Part shown: piece after piece, positions 1-64,000 of the stretch
How the letters are laid out: each line of letters begins with the position of its first letter
Numbering within the stretch: the stretch's first letter is position 1
From: Theodoxus fluviatilis
Taxonomy: Eukaryota; Mollusca; Gastropoda; Cycloneritida; Neritidae
Direction: 5' to 3'
Length of the DNA: 64,000 nt
Assembly: GCA_034096865.1 (NCBI GenBank)
Contig: JAWQFJ010000630.1
Coordinates: 10,001 to 74,000 of the forward strand
Program-made: the position numbers and the translations under genes
Notes under the pieces: generated by a model
What the model was told of the DNA's origin: nothing
Database searches by the model: none
Seen by the model: only the letters and a program-made list of their open reading frames with translations

Positions 1-2865
1 TACCCACCACAAAGGAGTAACACTACCCACCACAAAGAAGTAACACTACCCACCACAAAGGAGTAACACTACCCACCACAAAGGAGTAACACTACTCACC
101 ACAAAGGAGTAACACTACTCACCACAAAGAAGTCCCACTACTCACCACAAAGGGGAAGTCCCACTACTCACCACAAAGGGGAAGTCCCACTACCCACCAC
201 AAAGAAGTCCCACTACCCAACACAAAGAAGTCCCACTACCCACCACAAAGAAGTCCCACTACCCACCACAAAGAAGTCCCACTACCCACCACAAAGGGGA
301 AGTCCCACTACCCACCACAAATAAGTAACACTACCCACCACAAAGGGGAAGTCCCACTACCCACCACAAAGAAGTAACACTATCCACCACACAGAGGAAG
401 TCCCACTACCCACCACAAAGAAGTCCCACTACCCACCACAAAGAAGTCCCACTACCCACCACAAAGACGTAACACTACTCACCACAGAGAAGTAACACTA
501 TCCACCACACAGAGGAAGTCCCACTACCCACCACAAAGAAGTCCCACTACCCACCACAAAGAAGTAACACTACCCACCACAAGACGTAACACTACCCACC
601 ACAAAGAAGTAACACTATCCACCACACAGAGGAAGTCCCACTACCCACCACAAAGAAGTCCCACTACCCACCACAAAGACGTAACACTACTCACCACAAA
701 GGGGAAGTCCCACTACCCACCACAAAGGGGAAGTCCCACTACCCACCACAAAGAGGTAACACTACTCACCACAAAGGGGAAGTCCCACTACCCACCACAA
801 AGGGGAAGTCCCACTACCCACCACAAAGAAGTCCCACTACCCACCACAAAGAAGTCCCACTACCCACCACAAAGAAGTCCCACTACCCACCACAAAGAAG
901 TAACACTACTCACCACAAAGGGGAAGTCCCACTACCCACCACAAAGAAGTAACACTACCCACCACAAAGGGGAAGTCCCACTACCCACCACAAAGAAGTC
1001 CCACTACCCACCACAAAGAAGTAACACTACCCACCACAAAGAAGTAACACTACTCACCACAAAGGGGAAGTCCCACTACCCACCACAAAGAAGTAACACT
1101 ACCCACCACAAAGAAGTAACACTACCCACCACAAAGAAGTAACACTACCCACCACAAAGAAGTAACACTACCCACCACAAAGGGGAAGTCCCACTACCCA
1201 CCACAAAGAAGTAACACTACTCACCACAAAGGGGAAGTCCCACTACCCACCACAAAGGGGAAGTCCCACTACCCACCACAAAGGGGAAACCCACTACCCA
1301 CCACAAAGAAGTCCCACTACCCACCACAAAGGAGTAACACTACCCACCACAAAGAAGTCCCACTACCCACCACAAAGGAGTAACACTACCCACCACAAAG
1401 AAGAAGTCCCACTACCCACCACAAAGAAGTAACACTACCCACAACAAAGAAGTAACACTACCCACCACAAAGGGGAAGTCCCACTACCCACCACAAAGGG
1501 GAAGTCCCACTACCCACCACAAAGGGGAAGTCCCACTACCCACCACAAAGGGGAAGTCCCACTACCCACCACAAAGGGGAAGTCCCACTACCCACCACAA
1601 AGAAGTCCCACTACCCACCACAAAGGGGAAGTCCCACTACCCACCACAAAGAAGTCCCACTACCCACCACAAAGAAGTCCCACTACCCACCACAAAGGGG
1701 AAGTCCCACTACCCACCACAAAGAAGTCCCACTACTCACCACAAAGGGGAAGTCCCACTACCCACCACAAAGAAGTCCCACTACCCACCACAAAAAAGTC
1801 CCACTACCCACCACAAAGAAGTAACACTACCCACCACAAAGATGTAATACTACTCACCACAAAGAAGTCCCACTACTCACCACAAAGGGGAAGTCCCACT
1901 ACCCACCACAAAGGGGAAGTCCCACTACCCACCACAAAGAAGTCCCACTACCCACCACAAAAAAGTTCCACTACCCACCACAAAGAAGTAACACTACCCA
2001 CCACAAAGAAGTAACACTACCCACCACAAAGGGGAAACCCACTACCCACCACAAAGAAGTAACACTACTCACCACAAAGGGGAAGTCCCACTACCCACCA
2101 CAAAGGGGAAGTCCCACTACCCACCACAAAGAAGTAACACTACTCACCACAAAGGGGAAGTCCCACTACCCACCACAAAGAAGTAACACTATCCACCACA
2201 CAGAGGAAGTCCCACTACCCACCACAAAGGGGAAGTCCCACTACGCACCACAAAGAAGTCCCACTACGCACCACAAAGAAGTCCCACTACCCACCACAAA
2301 GAAGTCCCACTACCCACCACAAAGAAGTAACACTACTCACCACAAAGGGGAAGTCCCACTACCCACCACAAAGAAGTCCCACTACCCACCACAAAGAAGT
2401 CCCACTACCCACCACAAAGAAGTAACACTACTCACCACAAAGGGGAAGTCCCACTACCCACCACAAAGGGGAAGTCCCACTACCCACCACAAAGAAGTCC
2501 CACTACCCACCACAAAAAAGTCCCACTACCCACCACAAAGAAGTAACACTACCCACCACAAAGAAGTAACACTACCCACCACAAAGGGGAAACCCACTAC
2601 CCACCACAAAGAAGTAACACTACTCACCACAAAGGGGAAGTCCCACTACCCACCACAAAGGGGAAGTCCCACTACCCACCACAAAGAAGTAATACTACCC
2701 ACCACAAAGAAGTCCCACTACCCACCACAAAGAAGTAATACTACCCACCACAAAGAAGTAACCCTACCCACCACAAAGGGGAAGTCCCACTACCCACCAC
2801 AAAGGGGAAGTCCCACTACCCACCACAAAGAAGTAATACTACCCACCACAAAGAAGTAACACTAC

Positions 2866-2871
<6 letters not shown>
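1..2871. repeat. 22-25 bp satellite array, intronic, running off the left edge
   Basis: Roughly 120 tandem units of the type CACTACCCACCACAAAGAAG, with spacer variants (AAGTCC, AAGTAAC, GGGGAAGTCC). The plus strand is almost pure A/C with few G and T. Variants are mixed, but a marker variant (TATCCACCACACAGAGG) recurs near 381, 499, 616 and 2190, so the first three copies form a 117-118 bp higher-order unit. Unit length is not a multiple of three and no protein is implied. It lies directly 3' of the last visible FRMPD exon. Confidence 0.95.
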
Positions 2872-57307
<54,436 letters not shown>

Positions 57308-60300
57308 CTGCAGGAAGAAAAGGCCTTGGTCAGCATGACACACGCCACAGCAGTCCCTGGTACATGTAGACCAGCGTCCACGGCGCAACCTCTAGGCGGC
57401 CACATGGGGCAAGAGAGGATGTGTATCGGTACGCTTGAAATATTAAAAAAATCTCGTGAAAAAAACCATTCCAAAAATCGATTTCTTACTTTGCATTTTT
57501 GTGTGTTGAAAGCGAAGGGAGAGCACGATGTTAATGAGTGGGTGATCGCGCGTGACAAAAGAATGATGCTGATGATGTATCGAGTTTGACGTCAACCTTT
57601 GCATGCTGGGTAGTCGTTGATCACGAAAATCACTTGAACTGATCAGAGCAAGTCTTGATTTCCCCAGTTATTTGTCTCGTACGAATTTCGTGCGGAGCCG
57701 TCTATTCGTACCCTCGTCCCACAGAGGTTGTTATAAAAGGGGGTGGGGGAAACCTCGATAATAAAACATTGCAGAACACGTTGCAAGCACTACAGGAAAA
57801 AGGTAGACTGAACACATAGAAATTTTCTAAAGATCTACATTGGCTGTAAGAGTTAAGAAAACAAAACGACGTAGACAACGACGACGATGATGTAAATGAC
57901 AGTGACGATTTTACGTCTTTGCACATCTGATGGCTATTATTGTAGCAAGTTTTCTTTCGAATAGCAGACAAAATATTCAAAAGTGAAGCCAAAAATTATC
58001 ATTGATATTGCAGTCATACCGCGACAATTGGCCATCTTCTACACTCCAATAGGTGCTTGATGTGAAGAACAACACTGACAGCGTGAGGATAGTCTAATCC
58101 ATCAATATGTTTCCTGCAGCAGCAAAGACTACGACTATGACACGTCCATCTAAGTATTCATTATCTATGGTCGATTCCAGCCGACAAAGGTCTAACACAA
58201 ATTCTTACACGTTCTCATTTTTAAAATACAAAGAAAGCATGAAACCAACGAAGACGTAACTAACCAGGCTGAAAAGATGATTTTAAAAATGTCCATCTTG
58301 CAAAGAAGGCATGTGCGGTAATAGTGATGTGAAAGAACACAACTGCGAGAGCATTTGCATTCAGTGGTCATTGCTGGTGGGGTGCACGTTGATTTGGAGC
58401 CGAATACGACTTTCCAAATGCCCCAGTGGTGTCCTGGAAGCGTCGTGCATGCAGTGGACTCGCATTCCCAGTTCCTTCCCACAGCGCCCTTCACATCGTC
58501 CGCGTCAGGAGGCCATCCATCACGCTGCCGCTCCCAGATTCCATTAAGGACTGGAGTGGAACTCGTGGCCCTCTTGCTGCTAACTTCAGTACGTCCGGGG
58601 TCGCGGAGCAATCATGTCTACTCGGGCCCTGGTCGCCTTGTCGGCCCGTCTCCGCCGTTGAGTTCGCGTCCTTGCCTGTCTCCCTGATTCGGCACGGCAC
58701 ATTGCCGTATTACTGACAAAAATAGCATTTCTGTCACTCTCATGACGTCCTAACGCAGCTCAGCTGCTATATATCAAGATCGGCGTTAAGTAAATGCTGG
58801 CAATAGTAATAACAAACAACGAGAATATGTACCTACCCACAATGTGCGCAGATCTTTTTTGCCGATATTTACGTAATCGACATCGTCAGATTGTAAAAAC
58901 AAGTGAATGTGTAATGAAAGTAATGCATATCATTGTGCCAACCAGACAAAGTATTCGGACAAGGCCAAGCACTTTTGTTGTCTGCTATTTCTGGAAGCAA
59001 TCTTGTAGAGAGTTACTGGTCTGGCCGTTAATCAGTGGGGAATTCACCATCCCACCCCTGCCCGGTGTGGGTGCACTACCAGGCCTGTGGGCATCCCGAC
59101 TGGAAGACGGGCCCAGACCAGCCACTTCCAAGGCAGACGGGGTGCGTCTACAAAGGCGAACAATCGCTGTCTGATGGACTGGCACCGCTCCAGCGTCCAG
59201 CCACACAGGCACCGCCTCACGTCCACTCCGCAACGGAAGCGGACAGGCACCTCGAATGGACGGGGCCGAGGGAGGACAGCCGGCCGTGCGCACGTCGAGG
59301 CGGATTGAGGATGGCCCAGAAGTGGACTTGCGCGAGACGCTCTTCGTGGAGAGCCTTTCTTGGAGCCGTTCGGTCGGTGTAATTGAAGGCGTCGGTCTAA
59401 TTGAAAGCGACTATCCATCCTACAAAAAGAGGATGCAGTGGAGAAAAGCGAGGGGGTCTAGGTCTAGTATGGAGTATGAAGGGCATAATTAGAGATGATG
59501 AAAAGACCGCAAAGCGAGGACAACGAATTTAGCAGTTGGAGTCAGAGCAGACACAACTTCAAGAATTCGTATTCAGTGCAGAAAATAACGACTAAGTGTG
59601 CGATTTAATTCACAGTACCGTTCTTGTAACCCCCACAATAGTTTAGCAAGCAAACCGTTATTGTGTGTGTAACACAAAGTCCCTGTACGGTTAAAAGGGA
59701 ACTAAATCTTGTAACAGTGACCATGGGTCAAGACCATGAGTTACTTCCCCTTGTTCTTCCTAGCATTTACGAAGCCTAAACTGAAATTGAAATCAAGTCA
59801 TTGTAATTTAGAAAATGTAAAAGTGGTTTAAGTAGGTTAAGAAATTTAGTATAAATAAGATGAGACTGAAATTTAGTTAAAATACAATTAAAACGTAAGG
59901 CATGGGTTGTGGGTTCTGGAGCGTTTCCTGTATGCGAATCGGGCCATTTCCTGTTCTGCCTCCCTTGACCAAGCAGCGTTCCCACACGCTGCATTCGTAA
60001 TCGGCGAAAAGCCTAAGCATCTTTAACCCAAGTGAGTTATTATTTTGCATATTATTTAGATGTTATTAGTATATATTGATTCTTGTATAAACGTATGTTT
60101 AATATGGGTGTTTTAGCACATATTAGGAAACTTTGCTGTTGGATCCTAACAAGCCATGCTCAGACCACGTGGGGCTAGGGTGTTTTAAATGTGTAGCATT
60201 GTTAAAATTGTATTGTCATGTCTTAATTCAATGTTATGTTGAGTATAATACCTATGTTGTTTCTGGGTATGAGATCTTTGAGAGATTATTGTAGTTTAGA

Positions 60301-60955
60301 TATAGAATAAATAATAAGCATGCAGACACTACGGTTGTGTGATCACAAATCCATACATGTACTTGGAAATTGTCACAGGGAATATGTTGGAGTAGAATAC
60401 AAACGCCAGCAGGGTTCAGAGTATATAACTCCAAAGCATATTGGTTTTTATTATTATCATGAGTGGATCAGGAATCCATGGAATAAGCACGTGAGTTGCT
60501 TGCAATCAATTGTTAGCCAGTTAACAAAGTGATTGCTGTTAGGTGTGACATGCATTTTGTATGCTAGTCAAGTGGGATCAGCTATATGTTCACCAGAACC
60601 TTAATGCTTGGTTCTAGTACAGGTAAACAACAAGTTGTATCGTTCCCACACAATGAATATTAAAGAGCTAGTTTCTCCTTTCAGTTGAAGGTGTGAAGTA
60701 GGCTGATGTTGTATAAGGAGAGAACTAATTGGTGACAGAATTTCACAAGTGCAGAATAAATCACTTGGTATCATGTATAGGGATTTTCTGTGACAAACAA
60801 CCATTTATTCAAGTCATAACGTGACATGATGGGAGTGATTACGTTATGTGGGTTAGGGTATTTCATGTTTGCATGAGAGTTAGTATTAGTGTGATTATTA
60901 TGTCAACCGGCTAGTAGATTTTAACTGGAATTATTAATTGTTTTTGCAGAGGTGC
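57308..60955. other. Upstream region of the FRMPD gene, no exon recognised
   Basis: The missing upstream exon should end two bases into a codon before GT on the minus strand; no convincing candidate was found. GC-rich patches at 58320-58700 and 59030-59470 hold frames of 80-140 codons on both strands without domains. 59500-60950 is AT-rich and featureless. Confidence 0.5.
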
Positions 60956-60958
60956 CGC

Positions 60959-61056
60959 TTTCATCTGGTTACTCTGCTTACCTCCCCTTCATCTGGTTAC
61001 TCTGCTTACCTCCCCTTCATCTGGTTACTCTGCTTACCTCCCCTTCATCTGGTCTA
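60959..61056. repeat. 28-bp minisatellite, 3.5 copies
   Basis: CATCTGGTTACTCTGCTTAC followed by CTCCCCTT is repeated three times exactly and once partly (CATCTGGTCTACTCCGTTTA). Confidence 0.92.
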
Positions 61057-62149
61057 CTCCGTTTACCTCCTTTTCATTCATCCATCATTCCAAAACTCTA
61101 GTTGCTGGGTTCATGTCATTTGCGTGTACTTGCAAATATATGTGTGCAACCTCAAATTAAAACTCTAAGGAAAACGTAACATCATCTGTTGTTCTTATTC
61201 GGAAACCCGGACCCAAATTAATTATGTCCTGGTGAGTGAGTGGATTCAACCACACCCAAGCACCCGGTTACATTCTCTTCGCAGCTCATACGAAATTTAT
61301 GTGAACTCAACGATGACGACAGACAGTGGCACTGCTATCATTAACGATGATGGAAACACAGTTTGTCAAAGCGTTTTGAGCGAAAGAACTGTTATGGGGA
61401 AATATTTCCGTCGAGGCTGATGTAAAATGATTCCATCTCAGAGAGGAGAATAGTTACAACGAATACAGATGCTACTGGTTGTAAAACAGTACCATTGCAT
61501 GATAATATATTATTATTATTATATTCTCCTCATTATTATAACACTTTATAATAATCTAATACCCACTAATCAGAATATATAGAGTAAAGTTATTTGAGAT
61601 CTAGACATACATGATGAGCCGCGATGTAAAACCACATTTTAACCTATGTCGAGAGTAAGTCATGATTCTCCCCCATCAGACTGCAGCGCAGATGTGCAGA
61701 GTATTGGCAAACTTTAGTACAGCATAGTTGCTGAAGGAGGGATGCTGCTGTAAGGATAGAAATGGAAACTCCCATCACAGAGATTCCCGACTGCTTCAGA
61801 TATTCTCCATCTACCTCCATTAATTAAGCATTTATGCCATATACACTGACTGGCTTTCGATTTAGAGTACTGAATTGATTTTTCTTTTCTTTAATAACTT
61901 AATTACACTGATCAAACTTGGAGGTGAGAATGTGTCCAACGAATTATGTTCGATGTATGGAAACGAATCGTAACTTTTCAGACGTTCAGTCAAATTTCAT
62001 AATATTCATACCCGAAAGCTCCACGGTCATAGGTTCCAACTCAGGAAGGGGTAATCGCGCGGCGGTTGCGCAATGTGTGTTTTGCCCGATCTGCCCATTG
62101 AGGGACCCTTTCAACATGAAGACAACAGCGTTTCCCATGAATTCATGGA
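61057..62149. other. AT-rich sequence, nothing recognised
   Basis: A short (ATT)n lies at 61506-61520. The long plus-strand frame that begins at 61918 only continues because it enters the satellite. Confidence 0.5.
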
Positions 62150-64000
62150 CACTACACAATCTCTACATCAGGAGAAGCTCCACACAGACTATACGAATTC
62201 TACAGTCAGGAGCTCCACACAGACTATATGAATTCTGCAGTCACGAATTCCACACAGACTATACGAACTCTACAGTCACGAGCTCCACACAGACACTATA
62301 CGAACTCTACAGTCACGAGCTCCACACAGACACTATACGAACTCTACAGTCACGAGCTCCACACAGACACTATACGAACTCTACAGTCAGGAGCTCCACA
62401 CAGACACTGTACGAACTCTACAGTCAGGAGCTCCACACAGACTATATCAACCTACAGTCACGAGCTCCACACAGACTATATCAACACTACAGCCACAAGC
62501 TCCACACAGACTATATCAACACTACAGCCACGAGCTCCACACAGACTATATCAACACTACAGCCACAAGCTCCACACAGACTATATCAACACTACAGCCA
62601 CGAGCTCCACACAGACTATATCAACACTACAGCCACAAGCTCCACACAGACTATATCAACACTACAGCCACGAGCTCCACACAGACTATATCAACACTAC
62701 AGCCACGAGCTCCATACAGACTATATCAACACTACAGCCCGAGCTCCACAGAGACTATACGAACTCTACAGTCAGGAGCTCCACATAGACTATACGAACT
62801 CTACAGTCACCAGCTCCACACAGACTATACGAACTCTACAGCCAGGAGTTCCACAGAGACTATACTAAATCTACAGCATGGAGCTCCACAGAGACTATAC
62901 GAACTCTACAGCAAGGAGCTCCACAGAGACTATACGAACTCTACAGCAAGGAGCTCCACAGAGACTATACGAACTCTACAGCATGGAGCTCCACACAGAC
63001 TATACGAACTCTACAGTCAGGGGCTCCACACAGACTATACGAACTCTACAGTCAGGAGCTCCCCACATACTATACCAACTCTACAGCCCTGCAGGAGCTC
63101 CCCACATACTATACCAACTCTACAGCCAGGAGCTCCCCACATACTATACCAACTCTACAGCCCTGCAGGAGCTCCCCACATACAATACGAACTCTACAGC
63201 CCTGCAGGAGCTCCCCACATACTATACCAACTCTACAGCCCTGCAGGAGCTCCCCACATACAATACGAACTCTACAGCCCTGCAGGAGCTCCCCACATAC
63301 TATACCAACTCTACAGCCCTGCAGAAGCTCAACACATACAATACCAAATCTACAGCCAGGAGCTCCCCACATACAATACCAACTCTACAGCCAGGAGCTC
63401 CCCACATACTATACCAACTCTACAGCCAGGAGCTCCCCACATACTATACCAACTCTACAGCCAGGAGCTCCACACAGACTATACAAACTCTACAGTCACG
63501 AGCTCCACACATACTATACCAACTCTACAGTCAGGAGCTCCAGAGAGACTATACGAACTCTACAGCCAGGAGCCCCACAACAGTCTATACAAACTCAGCA
63601 GTCAGGAGCTCCACACAGACTATACGAACTCTACAGTCAGGAGTCCCACGCAGACTATACGAACTCTACAATCAGGAGCCCCACGCAGACTATACGAACT
63701 CTACAGTCAGAAGCCCCACGCAGACTATACGAACTCTACATACAGTCAGGAGTCCCACGCAGACTATACGAACTCTACAATCAGGAGCCCCACGCAGACT
63801 ATACGAATTCTACAGTCAGGAGCCCCACGCAGACTATACGAATTCTACAGTCAGGAGTCCCACACAGACTATACGAATTCTACAGTCAGGAGCCCCACAC
63901 AGACTATACGAACTCTACAGTCAGGAGCCCCACACAGACTATACGAACTCTACAGTCAGGAGCCCCACACAGACTATACGGACCACAAACGAGCTCCTTC
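62150..64000. repeat. 35-39 bp satellite array, running off the right edge
   Basis: About 50 tandem units of GAGCTCCACACAGACTATAC plus GAACTCTACAGTCAG (35 bp). Local variants form blocks: 37-bp units (GACACTATAC) near 62280-62420, TATATCAACACTACAGCCAC at 62440-62740, 39-bp units with CCCTGCAG and CCCCACATAC at 63080-63340, and AGCCCCACGCAGAC units from about 63660. The 316-codon plus frame and the 13-residue minus repeat at 63109-63372 follow from the lack of stops in the unit. Confidence 0.95.

Noticed and set aside
58192..58611. Candidate upstream FRMPD exon (GRNWE-like segment on the minus strand)
   Set aside because: It does not resemble the FRMPD N terminus and offers no donor ending two bases into a codon that would join exon 57191-57307.
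59600..61200. Solo LTR (AT-rich, possible TGTAACA start and GTAACA end with ATTAAA)
   Set aside because: No matching target duplication, no second LTR and no primer-binding site could be placed.
61918..62868. 316-codon plus frame as a secreted or repetitive protein gene
   Set aside because: Two thirds of it is the 35-bp satellite read in rotating frames. The unique first third has no signal peptide or domain.

Overview
The window is animal nuclear DNA. It has spliced genes with GT-AG introns of up to 26 kb, non-LTR retrotransposon fragments, DNA transposons, tRNA-derived SINE-like repeats and very many microsatellites. A mollusc, or another lophotrochozoan, is my best guess from the general character of the repeats; no marker in the window proves it.

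One host gene dominates. Ten consecutive exons on the minus strand, between 57307 and about 2866, join in phase with consensus splice sites. They encode the front half of a WW-PDZ-FERM scaffold protein of the FRMPD family, closest to FRMPD4/Preso. Order: WW (57191-57307 into 31256-31416), PDZ (31256-31416, 11617-11719, 9268-9319), a linker (6710-6823), then FERM F1 and F2 and the first strand of F3 (6232-6339 to about 2866). The first exon(s) and the 3' half are not identified here. Nearly everything else between 2866 and 57307 lies in introns of this gene, mainly the 25.8-kb and 19.5-kb introns.

Layout: 1-2871 is a 22-25 bp satellite touching the last exon. 2866-11719 is the compact exon cluster, with an 87-bp minisatellite read in frame into one exon. 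11720-31255 is an intron with LINE 3' ends, a SINE-like element, a foldback-like inverted repeat and one 870-bp AAGGTCA-rich element. 31417-57190 is an intron with several LINEs (one L1-like nested in another), a 185-bp MITE, two more AAGGTCA elements, large (GA)n/(CAGA)n/(GGCA)n arrays and a complete 2.9-kb PIF/Harbinger transposon with TTA target duplication. 57308-62149 has no gene I recognise. 62150-64000 is a 35-39 bp satellite that runs off the window.

Most notable: one LINE family has (GA)n on both sides in two places, which suggests insertion into microsatellites; the AAGGTCA element carries about a dozen TCAAGGTCA-type nuclear-receptor sites per copy; and satellites or minisatellites sit directly on two exon borders of the FRMPD gene, one apparently supplying a 5' splice site. 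No rRNA, functional tRNA, CRISPR or prokaryotic feature was seen.
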